A stretch of DNA of 64,000 nucleotides from Niastella populi (GCF_002078015.1 NZ_LWBP01000186.1:53924-117923), one strand, 5' to 3'; shown: positions 45,942 to 56,099, numbered from the stretch's first letter. The notes: generated from the letters alone by a model not told the origin. Numbers and translations: made by a program.

Positions 45942-46862
45942 TTATTTCGCAAGCCCTGCAATGATCAGCAACGGCGGCCTGGGTTTGCCATTTACGATCT
46001 TATAAGAGAACATATTGGTGCGTTTAGCGGCTATTTCCTGTTGCAACGCAACCGGAATGCTCGATACCTTATCATAGTAAACTACCTGAACCGTGAGTTT
46101 TTGCGATGCTTTCTGGCTGCCGTCATTCAGCTTGTACCTGATCTGCACTTTTTTTGTATCGCCGTTCTTCGGGTTTTTACCAAAAAGACCGTCATCGAAC
46201 GATTTTTTCATATTGATAAAGCCGCTTTTAGTGCGCACCCGCAGTTTCTGGTCGTTGGCGCGTTGCCCCGGTACATCGTCATCGAATACACATTTGTTGT
46301 TGCCATTACCATTGTTATCGGGATAATCGGTATCGTCACTGTCATCACAGATGGAAGAAGAGGAGGGGTTGGCGTTAAACACCGGTTTGGCCAGCGTGTC
46401 GTTCTGTTCCAGCACATAAATTGCATCCATATAGGTTAAACCGCCTACGATCAACTGGCTTACGCAGGTATCGGTAGTACCTTTCTTTACAAATGCAATA
46501 TTATACCGTACGCCGGTTTCACTTTGCGAAAGATTGATAGTTCCTGAGTTCTTATTGATCTTAAGCCCTTCGGGCCAGCTTAAATAAGTTCCCTGTACAC
46601 CAATATTGTTAAGCGGGTCTAAAAAGAAATCGCCGCCGTTCTTTGGCTTTAAATAAACAACGCTGTCGCCATAATTAGGCGCAGTGGGGCAGAAGGCTGC
46701 ATTCACCGACAGGTTATTGCCGTTGAAGGTTGAATCGGTTGTGTTGGTTGAATCGATTGTGTCAGTGTCATCGCCTGCCTGATCGCCTTTGTTACAGGCA
46801 AAAAATACCAGCAACAATACGAACGGCAACAGCAGAATACGAGTGCAGGGTTTGCTTTTCAT
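45942..46862 (-). CDS. Lipoprotein of unknown function
   Basis: 306 residues from the ATG at 46862. Lipobox VFFAC (Cys23) followed by an Asp/Thr-rich linker. The N-terminal part (about 60-150) resembles an Ig/cadherin-like putative-domain pattern (LDPLNNIGVQGTYLSWPEGLKINKNSGTINL-type strand order, split here), then an Asn/Asp-rich linker (DDSDDTDYPDNNGNGNN) and a C-terminal beta-rich part ending PPLLIIAGLAK. I do not recognise a family with known function. It converges on the channel gene, with 8 bp between stops. Confidence 0.6.
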   Translation of the reverse strand: MKSKPCTRILLLPFVLLLVFFACNKGDQAGDDTDTIDSTNTTDSTFNGNNLSVNAAFCPTAPNYGDSVVYLKPKNGGDFFLDPLNNIGVQGTYLSWPEGLKINKNSGTINLSQSETGVRYNIAFVKKGTTDTCVSQLIVGGLTYMDAIYVLEQNDTLAKPVFNANPSSSSICDDSDDTDYPDNNGNGNNKCVFDDDVPGQRANDQKLRVRTKSGFINMKKSFDDGLFGKNPKNGDTKKVQIRYKLNDGSQKASQKLTVQVVYYDKVSSIPVALQQEIAAKRTNMFSYKIVNGKPRPPLLIIAGLAK

Positions 46863-47130
46863 GTAATTTTCGGTATTTAACACGGGAATTCATGTGCAGA
46901 ACAAGGTTGGTTACATGCTACATACCAGCGTGTTTTCACCGTAATACAAACGGGGTACGAACGACAAATATTCAGTTTTTGATTCCGCTTGTACAAATAT
47001 TAATAAAGCAGAAATTTATTCGGTTGATATTCAGTGTGGATATCCCTGTAAACATCCATAGGCCACAGGCTAAAAGCTATATTGAGGAAAGTTATTGCGC
47101 CCAAATCAGCGGTTATGGTACCCGGTTGTA

Positions 47131-47979
47131 TCAGTGTTGAAGCAGTTGTATTTGAAAATTACTATATGTTATTTCAATCCGGTCGTTATTGTTCAATATT
47201 GTGCCCGGTACAGGCAGGGTGAGCAGGCGGTCATCGATAAGTACAATGGCGTTACCCTTTTCATCTAATGAAATAACGTTTCCGGTTAATTTCGAGGCTT
47301 CGTTGCCATTGCCGAAAAACCTGGCGGGGCTGGTTTGTTCGCGGAAACTGCCCTGTTCAAGATGAATAACGGTATCGGAAAGTTTGATGATCTCGTTCGC
47401 ATTATGGCTTACCAGGATGGTGGTTAATGCATAACGCTTGTGAATTTCCAGTAAAGTGTACTGCAGTTGATCACGCATAACATTGTCGATGGCCGACAAT
47501 GGTTCATCAAGCAGCAGCATGGAAGGTTTTTTGGCAATGGCCCTTGCCAGCGCTACCCGTTGCTGCTGGCCGCCCGACAGCGTTTGTATTTTCCGGGTTG
47601 CGAGGTTGCTTAAACCGGTAACCTCCAGCAGTTCGGTCACTATCTGCCGCGGTTCATGCTTATCAAGTGCAAATGATATATTATCCCTTACGTTCATATT
47701 TGGGAAAAGGGCATAATCCTGGAATACAAAACCTATTTTTCTTTGCTGCGGTTCAAGATGGCTTTTCCGTCGGCTGTCGAACCAAACCGCGTCGTTTACT
47801 TTTATAAAACCGCTATCGGGTTTCATAAACCCTGCCAGCATCCGTAAAATGGAAGTTTTGCCGGCGCCCGATGCACCATACAGGCTCACGAACTGCCCGC
47901 TTTCAATTTTGGCGGTTACATCCAACTGCATTTCGCCTTCTGCGGTATGTAAAACTTTTTGTAATGAAAGATCGATCAT
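47131..47979 (-). CDS. modC: Molybdate ABC transporter ATP-binding protein
   Basis: 282 residues. ABC ATPase with Walker A GASGAGKTS, Q-loop in FVFQDYALFPNMNV, signature LSGGQQQRVALARAI, Walker B MLLLDEPLSAID and switch His in LVSHNANE. A short C-terminal extension (about 225-282) is a small TOBE-like region, shorter than in E. coli ModC. It powers import through the ModB channel encoded just upstream. Third gene of a modA-modB-modC set on the minus strand, 22 bp after modB. Confidence 0.92.
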   Translation of the reverse strand: MIDLSLQKVLHTAEGEMQLDVTAKIESGQFVSLYGASGAGKTSILRMLAGFMKPDSGFIKVNDAVWFDSRRKSHLEPQQRKIGFVFQDYALFPNMNVRDNISFALDKHEPRQIVTELLEVTGLSNLATRKIQTLSGGQQQRVALARAIAKKPSMLLLDEPLSAIDNVMRDQLQYTLLEIHKRYALTTILVSHNANEIIKLSDTVIHLEQGSFREQTSPARFFGNGNEASKLTGNVISLDEKGNAIVLIDDRLLTLPVPGTILNNNDRIEITYSNFQIQLLQH

Positions 47980-48001
47980 AACCGGTAACTATTTTACGGT
48001 A

Positions 48002-48676
48002 TCAATAAAACTTCGCCTGCTGCATTTTACGGTTATACGTATAAAGCACCAGTAATATGATGAACGATACGGCCAGTAAAATGCCCGCATACACATTTGC
48101 CGTATGATAATGGAATGCATCCACCTCATCATAAATGGCAATGGAAGCAGTGCGTGTTTTGCCGGGCATATTGCCGCCGATCATCAGCACCACGCCGAAC
48201 TCACCAACGGTATGGGCAAATGTAAGCACGATGCCGGTAAGCAGTGAAGGTTTTATATTTGGCAGCAACACCTTTGTAAGTGTTTGCCATTTGGTTTTTC
48301 CCAGCGACCAGGATGCTTCTTTTAAACTCGGCGATAAGGAAGAAAGACCCGACAGAATGGGGTGTACCATAAACGGCAGACTATAGATCACCGAAGCGAT
48401 CAGCAACCCCGTGAACGAGAACACCAGGCGGATATTCAGCCATTCTTCGAGCCAGCTGCCAAAAGCATTGGCCGGACTGAATGCCAGCAATAAATAAAAG
48501 CCGATCACAGTTGGCGGCAGCACAAGCGGCATGCTTACAATAGCCTGAACGATTATTTTAAAGATGTCTTTCCCCCCGGCCAGCCAGTTTGCCAGCGGTA
48601 TGGAAATAACAAACAGGATAAGGGTAGTGCTCAGTGACAGTTTCAATGTAAGCCATAAAGGCGACAGATCGATCAT
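48002..48676 (-). CDS. modB: Molybdate ABC transporter permease
   Basis: 224 residues with five to six membrane helices and the binding-protein-dependent permease loop (EASWSLGKTKWQTLTKVLLPNIKPSLLTG), the segment that docks on the ATPase. FSFTGLLIASVIYSLPFMV and GEFGVVLMIGGNMPGKT are typical of ModB/CysT permeases. Its start overlaps the modA stop by 4 bp, so the two are translationally coupled. Confidence 0.93.
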   Translation of the reverse strand: MIDLSPLWLTLKLSLSTTLILFVISIPLANWLAGGKDIFKIIVQAIVSMPLVLPPTVIGFYLLLAFSPANAFGSWLEEWLNIRLVFSFTGLLIASVIYSLPFMVHPILSGLSSLSPSLKEASWSLGKTKWQTLTKVLLPNIKPSLLTGIVLTFAHTVGEFGVVLMIGGNMPGKTRTASIAIYDEVDAFHYHTANVYAGILLAVSFIILLVLYTYNRKMQQAKFY

Positions 48677-49428
48677 TTTACTATATACCCGAATTTGTTA
48701 TAAATGGCTTTTGCCTTTGCAGAATACAGGAAGTTATAAAATTTTCTGGCTGTGGTGATATTATTTTGCCGGGCGAATTTCAAAAGCGCCGCTGATTGTT
48801 CAATGGGTGGATAATCCGCTGCATTCAATTCAACCCAATTTCCTCTGCCTTTCATTGCACCGGCGATCACAATTGATTTTGCCGTAAAACCGATATCCGC
48901 ATTTCGGGTGCCAATGAACTGGCTGGTTTGCGAAATGCTTTCACCGGTTACCAGTTTGGAAGCCACCTTATCGTACAATGCATATTTCTTCAGAATAAAT
49001 TCCGCAGCGCTTCCATAGGGTGCGGTTTTCGGATTGGCGATGGCAATGCTTTTTATGTTGGCCCCCAACAGCAGTTTCAGGTCGCGCGAGGGCTGAATGT
49101 TCGGCTTCGCACTCCACAATACCAGCAAACCCTGTGCATATACTTTCGGCGGTTCAAGGGTGAACTTATTGCCGGCCAGCTTTTGCGGGTATTCTTTATC
49201 TGCAGAGATGAAAATGTCGAATGGAGCGCCGTTCTGGATCTGCTGGGTGAGTTTACCCGATGCGCCAGGCACTATATCGATCCGGGTCTTATCTGTTTTG
49301 TTGAACTCGGCCACCAGTTCCTGCATGGCGTATTGCATATTGGCAGCAACCGCAACGGTTAGTTTTAACTGGGCCTGTAATAGTAGAGTATGCAGTGCCA
49401 GTAAAACCACTAAACAGATTTTTTTCAT
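48673..49428 (-). CDS. modA: Molybdate-binding periplasmic protein
   Basis: 251 residues with a signal peptide (MKKICLVVLLALHTLLLQAQ). Type II periplasmic binding fold with ModA motifs: VAVAANMQYAMQELVAEF, GASGKLTQQIQNGAPFDIFISAD, IANPKTAPYGSAAEFIL and GFTAKSIV. The Ser and Thr positions that hold the oxyanion are present. Molybdate is the likely ligand, tungstate possible. First gene of the mod operon; no ModE regulator or molybdenum-cofactor riboswitch was seen upstream, where the SusD terminator lies. Confidence 0.92.
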   Translation of the reverse strand: MKKICLVVLLALHTLLLQAQLKLTVAVAANMQYAMQELVAEFNKTDKTRIDIVPGASGKLTQQIQNGAPFDIFISADKEYPQKLAGNKFTLEPPKVYAQGLLVLWSAKPNIQPSRDLKLLLGANIKSIAIANPKTAPYGSAAEFILKKYALYDKVASKLVTGESISQTSQFIGTRNADIGFTAKSIVIAGAMKGRGNWVELNAADYPPIEQSAALLKFARQNNITTARKFYNFLYSAKAKAIYNKFGYIVK

Positions 49429-49473
49429 CGTCTACTTTCAGTTGGTAATTGGCAAAGCTACCTAAAATAAAAA

Positions 49474-49504
49474 AGAAAGGCTGCGCAATCAGCACAGCCT
49501 TTCT
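49474..49504 (-). terminator. Terminator of the fourth SusC/SusD operon
   Basis: AGAAAGGCTG (49474-49483) pairs with CAGCCTTTCT (49495-49504); on the minus strand a T-rich run follows. It lies 21 bp past the SusD stop and 46 bp ahead of modA. Confidence 0.85.
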
Positions 49505-49524
49505 ATCCAATTTTACTTATGTGA

Positions 49525-51507
49525 CTATTGATATCCCGGGTTCTGGTAGGCAGCTTTTTCTTCTGCAGTCAGTGCCATACGGTCCATCTGGTCCTGCGGT
49601 ATGGGCCGCAGGTAATGGGTTGGGTTAATGGTTCTGTTAAACGTTTGCGGTGTATGGTTGCCGTAAGCTGCGCCGGCAATTTCATATGAACCGGCGAGCT
49701 CATTCCACTTTTGGGTACGCACCAGGTCGAACCAGCGATGGCCTTCCCCAAAGTATTCGCGTGAACGTTCTGCAAGAATATAATTGATATCTATGGCGGC
49801 CGGCGTGGCAGCAGTCATGGCAGCGCTGTTATCGGCAACGAATGCAGCATTGTCCCTGTTACTGAACTTCCACTTCCCGGCTCTTGCACGAATTACATTG
49901 ATGAGGTCGCGGGCGCTTTTACCGGCTACAGTTGTGGCGCCTTTTACAGCTGCTTCGGCAGCTATAAAATACAGTTCAGAGAACTTGGCGATCTTGAACG
50001 GCCGTGTGCTCGTAGCGTTTGGCTGGCCAAGACCTGAACCATTATCGGTTCTGTAAACCCCCAGTTTCCATAAATTGGGAAATACGATCCGGCTGATAGC
50101 GCGGGGAGTGATCACAAAATCGGCCCTGCCCGGTATTTCACCGGCGCCGATATTATTGACGGCAGGCCGGCCGGGGAAAGTGGCGCCTGAAGGATAAGTA
50201 ATAGTGGGGGCAAGCGTTTCATCGGGCAGGAACGTGAGTATAGGCTGCCCGGGCGTTACCGGTAAACCGTTCGCGTTATAAAGGGTGGCGTTGGCAGTTC
50301 CGCCCTTAGGCCAGTTACCCCTGAAAACGGAGGTGAAAGTACCATCGTACCTTGAGTCGAGCGTTTTATCGGCAAAGGTGTTCGTAAAAGCACCGATTGT
50401 TGGGGCCATACGCGTATACGGACGGCCTAAAGCCTGGGCCGCTTCGCGTTGTACTGAGCTTATACCGGCCCCGGTACCGGTGGCATCGGGTGAACTTCTG
50501 ATAACGGTGTAGTTGAAGGTCACCATCCAGGAGGCGCCGTTCCTGCCATTGCCGCTCTCCGAATCGAAGCAGGCCAAACAGGCGCCATTATAAAACTCGC
50601 TTTCCTGGGTATGATCTGCATAAAGCAGCATTTCCCTGTTGCGGTCATTGCCGCCCACATGCAGGTCGTAAAAGGTATTTTCAAGACCAAAATTACCGGG
50701 GTTGTCGATAGCCTCAACAGCTATGTCATACGCCTTTTGAAAGTACCATTGCGCATCGTGGCCATCGGGGTCGGTTCTGGCCGTTTGCGGATAGGTAGGA
50801 ATGTTGTTGGGGTTTTGCAGCCACCAGCCATACGTCAAGTACGCTTTCGCCAGGTAAAGGCGGGCAACCGTTTTTGTAACGCCGCCGGTTACCCTTGGTG
50901 CAACGGGCAGTTCATCGATCGCCTGCACCAGGTCGGGGAAAACCGCTTTTGTATATACTTCCGGTACCGTATTACGTACAGATAATCTTGAAGGAGCTGT
51001 GTTGAATTTCAATTCGCCTGCTCCAAGGTCCAACGGCACGCCGCCAAATGTTTGCACCAGCAGAAAATAATCGAAGGCGCGGAAGAACCTCGCTTCAGCG
51101 ATCAGCGAAGCAGGGAAGGTACCCGCCAGGGCGGCATTTTCAATAATGCCGCTGGCTGTATTGATGTTTGAGAAAGCGGTTCCCCATAATACATCCGAAC
51201 GGCTGCTGGCCGGTGTCAGATTACCTACGCCGCTCATGTCCGCATCCTTGAAGTTGGCATCGGCGCTCTGGGCCCAGGTATATTCATCGGTACCCGTTTC
51301 GAGTGAATTATAGAAATAGGGTTGCCCGTATATGAAACGTAAATGGGCATATTGTGATGTTATACCGCCCTGCACCCCTTTTTCGGTTTTGAAGAAGTTG
51401 GGGTCATAAAAACTGCGCGGCTCTTCTTCCAGAATTTTTTTACATCCTGAAGATACCAGCATGAAGCAGGCTGATACTACAATGGATTTTATAAACAGAT
51501 GTTTCAT
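49525..51507 (-). CDS. SusD/RagB-type outer-membrane lipoprotein
   Basis: 660 residues, longer than most SusD proteins, with lipobox LVSSGC (Cys22). Family features: SLIAEARFFRAFDYFLLVQTFGGVPLDLG, RLYLAKAYLTYGWWL, ARDLINVIRARAGK, LAERSREYFGEGHRWFDLVRTQKW, and a C-terminal DQMDRM...YQNPGYQ finish. The extra length lies in the middle (residues about 300-450), a Gly/Pro/Asn-rich stretch that could form part of the ligand site. It lies 12 bp after SusC. Substrate unknown; no enzymes are beside it. Confidence 0.94.
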   Translation of the reverse strand: MKHLFIKSIVVSACFMLVSSGCKKILEEEPRSFYDPNFFKTEKGVQGGITSQYAHLRFIYGQPYFYNSLETGTDEYTWAQSADANFKDADMSGVGNLTPASSRSDVLWGTAFSNINTASGIIENAALAGTFPASLIAEARFFRAFDYFLLVQTFGGVPLDLGAGELKFNTAPSRLSVRNTVPEVYTKAVFPDLVQAIDELPVAPRVTGGVTKTVARLYLAKAYLTYGWWLQNPNNIPTYPQTARTDPDGHDAQWYFQKAYDIAVEAIDNPGNFGLENTFYDLHVGGNDRNREMLLYADHTQESEFYNGACLACFDSESGNGRNGASWMVTFNYTVIRSSPDATGTGAGISSVQREAAQALGRPYTRMAPTIGAFTNTFADKTLDSRYDGTFTSVFRGNWPKGGTANATLYNANGLPVTPGQPILTFLPDETLAPTITYPSGATFPGRPAVNNIGAGEIPGRADFVITPRAISRIVFPNLWKLGVYRTDNGSGLGQPNATSTRPFKIAKFSELYFIAAEAAVKGATTVAGKSARDLINVIRARAGKWKFSNRDNAAFVADNSAAMTAATPAAIDINYILAERSREYFGEGHRWFDLVRTQKWNELAGSYEIAGAAYGNHTPQTFNRTINPTHYLRPIPQDQMDRMALTAEEKAAYQNPGYQ

Positions 51508-51519
51508 ATGCTGAATGAT

Positions 51520-54500
51520 TTAAAATGTCAGGTTAACGCCAAGAATATAGTTGCGGGTCGCCGGGGTATTATACCCTACGATAAGGATGCGTCTCAACAG
51601 ATTCTGGTTTGAACTGATGGCTCCGGTTGAGGACACATTTTCATTACCGAATGAATTGGTTTCAGGATCGAGGCCCGATTCTTTATGGAAGGGCGAAAAC
51701 ATGACAAACGGATTTTGAGCGGTAAAGTACATCCGCATTTTCAGATTCGAATTCTTCATCAGGCGCTGGTTGAAGTCGTAGCCCAATGTGATGGTGCGGA
51801 TCTTCATGAACGACCCATCGAAGTAACTGAGCGTGCTGCCGTATTTCGGGTTGTCGCTGCTTACGATACCGCCGGGTTTGGGATATTTTGCATTGGTGTT
51901 TTCCGGCGTCCAGTAATCGACATTCAAATTGTTGCGCCGGCCGCTCAGCATATTCAGGTAACCGCTTGATCCGTGAATGGTACTGAAAAGAATGCCGCCT
52001 TTTCTGAAAAAGCCTACCACACTCAGGTCGAAACCTTTGTAAGCCACGCGGGTATTGAAACCACCCTGAAAATCGGGGTCTACATCTATAACCTGTCTGT
52101 CGGCAGGCCCTATTGCGCGCTCGGGCGTTCCATCGGGTTTATATCCGCCGGTATATTTCACTTTGATCATACCCACATTGCCACCCGGCTCCAGTGTACT
52201 CAAATACGGATCGTCTTTTTGCCATAAGCCCTGCCGCTCATAATCATAAATGGCGTTGATATTATGCCCCACAAACCACCAGTTCCCTTCATCGCGGGTT
52301 TGTCCGGATGCAAGTGATACCAGTTTGTTTTTGTTTACATAGAAGTTAACGCCCGCATCCCAGGTAAAGCCATTCAGGTTATCGAGAATGGTACCGTTCA
52401 AACCCAATTCGAATCCTTTATTTTCCGTTGCTCCGATGTTGGCTGTATAGCTGGTTACACCAGAGGTGGGGGGCAGGTCGAGCCCCAGCAGAATGTCTTC
52501 GGTCTTTGTAATATAATATTCGATAGTACCGGACAAACGGTTTTTGAGTATGCTGAAATCAATACCGAAATTCCAGGTCTTGGAGAACTCCCAGCCTAAA
52601 TTGGCGTTTGGCAGCTGAGATACATACAGCCCGGTCGCATAGTTCGAGGGGCCGAAATTGTAAGGCCGGGTTGCCAGTTGTCCCAGCGTTGCATAAGGAG
52701 CGATAGCCTGGTTACTGGTTTGCCCGAACCCGGCACGCAGCTTCAGTTTGTTGATGATGGCCAGGTCCTGCATAAATGATTCATCACTGATGTTCCAGCC
52801 CACCGAAATGGCCGGATAGGTATGCCATTTATGGCCCGGCGCCAGTCTTGAGGAAGCATCGGAACGTACCGTGGCAGAGATCATATACCGGTTGTCGTAA
52901 GCGTACATAACACGGCCCATCACCGACTGAAGCCCCCATAACTGGTAGTCCTGGTTCGCCGGGTCTATGGTTATCTGGCCTGCAGCCTGCCCGAGGTTAT
53001 AGAAGTGGAAGGCATCGGCCGGAATATCGCGTGCGGCCATGTTCGACCGGTTGTATTTATTCTGCTCTACTGAATACAATGCCACCGCATTGAAGGCGTG
53101 TTTGCCGAATGTGCGATCATAGGTCAACAGGTTTTCCAGCGTCCAGTGCACCGTATTCCTGTTATCTACCGAAGCAGATGACGGCGTATTCGGGTTGAGC
53201 GCGTCGCCAACGCCTGCGCCCGTATAGGCGCCGTTGTTAGTTTGTATATAATCGAGACCGAGGTTGACTCTATACTTTAAACCGGTGAGGAACGGGGCTT
53301 TCACTTCGCCATAAACGGCATTGTAGGTGGCAAAGCCGCGTGTTTCGTTCAGCCACTGGTCATTGTCGCGTAGGTTCTTCACCACATCTTTCGTATAAAC
53401 ATACTGGTTGTCTAATATCATTCGTATGCCCCTTCGTAATGTGCCGTCGGGGTTATAGGGTGAGGAAATAGGCGTCATGCTTAATGTGCTGTACAGGCCA
53501 ACCTGGCTTCCTTCGGTCTGGTTGTAGTTGGTATTGGTAGTAAAGCCCAGCTTTACCAGTTTTCCCACCTGCTGGTCGATCGAACCGCGCAGTGAATACC
53601 GCTTGTATTGCTGCGTGGGTATAACGCCCTGGTTCAGGTAATAACCACCGCCGAAGTTGTAACTGCCGGTTTCACCACCGCCCGAAAGGCTGATGTTGTG
53701 GTCGGTTACGATGCCGGTTTGGTAGAACAGGTCCTGCCAGTCGGTATTGGTGCTGTCGTTCTCATCCTGGCCGTTTGCATATTGATTGGCGGCTTTACGC
53801 AGCGCTACGAACTGCGGCCCGTTCATCATGGGGTATTTGGCAAATACCTTTTGAGCGCCAACGTATCCGCTGTAGTTGATGCGGGGTGTTCTGTTCTTTC
53901 CCCCTTTTTCTGTTGTTATCAGTATAACGCCATTGGCGCCGCGGCTACCGTAAATGGCCGTAGCGGAAGCGTCTTTCAGCACATCGATGCTTTTTATATC
54001 GTTCGGGTTGATGTCGGCAAGCGATCCGATAAAAGGAATTCCATCGAGCACGATCAACGGGTTGTTGTCGGCGCTGAGCGAACGGGTACCACGGATCCTG
54101 ATCTGCATGGTAGCTCCTGGCCGGGTTGAGGTTTGAGCAATATCTACCCCCGGCAGGCGGCCCTGAAGGGCCTGCGAAACGTTGGGCGAGGGCACTTCAC
54201 GCATTTTTTCACCACCTATCGAAGCCACGGAACCGGTGACCGATTCTTTCCGCTGGGTTCCATAACCAACCACTACCACTTCACCGAGGTCGGTTGTCGA
54301 AGGCGTAAGCTGAACGTCGATGGTATTATCATCACCTACGGTAACTTCTTTGGTAGCGTAGGTAATGCTCGAAATAATCAGTACAGCTCCTTTGGCAGCC
54401 TGAATTGAATAACTGCCGTCAGTAGTAGTGTTGGTACCGGTACTGGTTCCTTTTACACTTACTGAAGCACCGGCCACAGGCTCGCCTGTATTGCTGGTTA

Positions 54501-54663
54501 CTTTACCTCTTACAGTGTTTTGAGCAAATGCTGCGTTCCCTGCGGCACTACAAAGCAAAACAAGCAACGTCATCGCAAACACTTTTTCCCATAACAGCCT
54601 TTGCGGGCTACGTTTTTTGGGGCGTTCAATTTTAATCATATGGATCGTTTTGATGATGGACAT
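51520..54663 (-). CDS. SusC-type TonB-dependent outer-membrane transporter
   Basis: 1047 residues from the ATG at 54663; ATGs at 54714 and 54639 are alternatives. A signal helix (MTLLVLLCSAAGNAAFAQ) follows a basic stretch. Then a CarboxypepD-regulatory-like domain (VRGKVTSNTGEPVAGASVSVKG), a plug with LGEVVVVGYGTQRKESVTG, MQIRIRGTRSL and IDVLKDASATAIYGSRGANGV, and a beta-barrel ending ILGVNLTF. No STN domain. It is not adjacent to a sigma/FecR pair or an AraC gene, so its control is unclear; two ACCGATTACA half-sites lie upstream. It forms a pair with the SusD protein 12 bp downstream. Confidence 0.95.
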   Translation of the reverse strand: MSIIKTIHMIKIERPKKRSPQRLLWEKVFAMTLLVLLCSAAGNAAFAQNTVRGKVTSNTGEPVAGASVSVKGTSTGTNTTTDGSYSIQAAKGAVLIISSITYATKEVTVGDDNTIDVQLTPSTTDLGEVVVVGYGTQRKESVTGSVASIGGEKMREVPSPNVSQALQGRLPGVDIAQTSTRPGATMQIRIRGTRSLSADNNPLIVLDGIPFIGSLADINPNDIKSIDVLKDASATAIYGSRGANGVILITTEKGGKNRTPRINYSGYVGAQKVFAKYPMMNGPQFVALRKAANQYANGQDENDSTNTDWQDLFYQTGIVTDHNISLSGGGETGSYNFGGGYYLNQGVIPTQQYKRYSLRGSIDQQVGKLVKLGFTTNTNYNQTEGSQVGLYSTLSMTPISSPYNPDGTLRRGIRMILDNQYVYTKDVVKNLRDNDQWLNETRGFATYNAVYGEVKAPFLTGLKYRVNLGLDYIQTNNGAYTGAGVGDALNPNTPSSASVDNRNTVHWTLENLLTYDRTFGKHAFNAVALYSVEQNKYNRSNMAARDIPADAFHFYNLGQAAGQITIDPANQDYQLWGLQSVMGRVMYAYDNRYMISATVRSDASSRLAPGHKWHTYPAISVGWNISDESFMQDLAIINKLKLRAGFGQTSNQAIAPYATLGQLATRPYNFGPSNYATGLYVSQLPNANLGWEFSKTWNFGIDFSILKNRLSGTIEYYITKTEDILLGLDLPPTSGVTSYTANIGATENKGFELGLNGTILDNLNGFTWDAGVNFYVNKNKLVSLASGQTRDEGNWWFVGHNINAIYDYERQGLWQKDDPYLSTLEPGGNVGMIKVKYTGGYKPDGTPERAIGPADRQVIDVDPDFQGGFNTRVAYKGFDLSVVGFFRKGGILFSTIHGSSGYLNMLSGRRNNLNVDYWTPENTNAKYPKPGGIVSSDNPKYGSTLSYFDGSFMKIRTITLGYDFNQRLMKNSNLKMRMYFTAQNPFVMFSPFHKESGLDPETNSFGNENVSSTGAISSNQNLLRRILIVGYNTPATRNYILGVNLTF

Positions 54664-55595
54664 TTTATTGTTTAGAGATCGTCCCTGCGCAGCAACCGGT
54701 AACCTGCCATTCATATGGCAGGGGAGCTTCGCAGGCGGAAAAAGGAGCTGATGTATTAACTGGCCCGAACCTGGTATGCGGGTAAAGTATAATAGATAAG
54801 TACGGTGGGTGAAAAGCAGTTAGATTGTTGCATATGGCGTTTTTAATGAAAGATTCAATCGTTGGGCCAAACCGGAATCACGGCTGACAGAACGAAATTA
54901 GGAAAAAAAGCAAAAAAATGAAACCGATTACATTTTTTTAATCAAAAAAGCTGCTGGTGGGGGTATCCGGGCGCTCGGGTAAGCTTTGTTTCCTATTGTT
55001 TTCTCATTGCAAATTATGCGGATGCTGATTTTTGCAAATTTTTCAACCGATTACAATAACTGGCCCGAAACGCATCCTGAAAGGCATGAGATTCCAGGGC
55101 GGGTTAAGGTTGAAACAACAACGTGTATGGTTGGAAGATCCTTTTGGCCTGCAGGCGCTATTATGGAAAGAAGCCCTGGCGAAGCGACTGCTGCAGTGGA
55201 AAAACATTATTGGTAAAAGATTATAATCTGTCAATGCTGCAAGCTGCCTGTGAGAAAAGTAATGAAGGAAGTTATATAATGCAGCAGCCGTTATAACAAA
55301 GGTCATTCATTCCAATTTTTAAACCGCTCCGTCTTTTGGATCATCAGGCTGCCTGATTCAATTTTGGGCCCCGGCATCAGTGATGCGAACGAATGCCATA
55401 CTCATCTGTATCAATGTTATCCGGCACCGGCATGTATTTCACAATGATGCAGGTTAATAAAAAATATTAAGGTGTTGTGAGATACATCTTTTGCTTCGGT
55501 TTTTATGGCGATGGATATGCGATAAATTAATATGTTAAGACTTACACTTTCCTGAGTTTAATGTTATATTTGCTCTGCACTTTCAAAAAGAATTC
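54664..55595. other. Intergenic region, about 930 bp
   Basis: No credible gene on either strand. It should contain the promoter of the SusC/SusD pair (minus) and of the receiver gene (plus). AACCGATTACA occurs at 54922-54932 and again at 55045-55055; the sequence resembles half of a TGTAATCGATTACA-type LacI-family operator. The region around 54885-54950 is a run of A and T tracts. Confidence 0.5.
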
Positions 55596-56003
55596 CTGAA
55601 ACCACCTCCTAAAATCATTCTACATGTTGATGACGATCAGGACGACCGTTTCCTGATTGGTTCCGCTATTAACAATATCGACTCCGCGATACAAATCCTG
55701 GAAGCAGAGAACGGATGGCGTGCCATTGATTATTTAAAAGAAGCCTACCTCGATGGGCAATTGCCGTCACTCATCATTCTCGACTTCAATATGCCATTGA
55801 TCAATGGAATGGAAACATATAAAGAGATCAGAAAATATCCTGAGTTCTCTTCCATTCCTGTTGTTCTTTTTACAACGTTTCATAACAGGCGGGAAGATGA
55901 TTACTGGGATTCGGAAAATGTTGCAACTTTCACCAAGCCGGCAACGTTCAAAGAGCTTACAAAAAGCATCAGGGAAATTTTAAATTATTGCCTGCCCCGA
56001 TGA
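55596..56003 (+). CDS. Single-domain receiver protein, apparent CTG start
   Basis: 135 residues if translation begins at CTG 55596. The receiver motifs start only a few codons later: KIILHVDDDQDD (acidic pocket), LIILDFNMPLING (phosphoacceptor Asp), VVLFTTF and TFTKPA (conserved Lys). Upstream in this frame there is no ATG, GTG or TTG back to the stop at 55536, while the codons (LKPPPKIILHVDDD) match the usual MKxxPKIILHVDDD start, so CTG in place of ATG is the simplest reading. A TTG at 55761 would remove half the fold. A sequencing error or an inactivating start mutation remains possible. It would relay signals by contact, having no output domain. Confidence 0.7.
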   Translation: MKPPPKIILHVDDDQDDRFLIGSAINNIDSAIQILEAENGWRAIDYLKEAYLDGQLPSLIILDFNMPLINGMETYKEIRKYPEFSSIPVVLFTTFHNRREDDYWDSENVATFTKPATFKELTKSIREILNYCLPR

Positions 56004-56099
56004 TCTTCCAACTCCTTTACTTGGGCCACAGGGCAACACCGGCAAAGTATGCAGGCTGGCATATATTTCGCATCACATGTAATTCAAAAAAATATAGTT

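Noticed and set aside
56049..56099. Longer start for the 70-aa membrane protein
   Set aside because: The added residues do not form a signal or helix and begin inside an unrelated A/T-rich leader; the ATG at 56100 is simpler.
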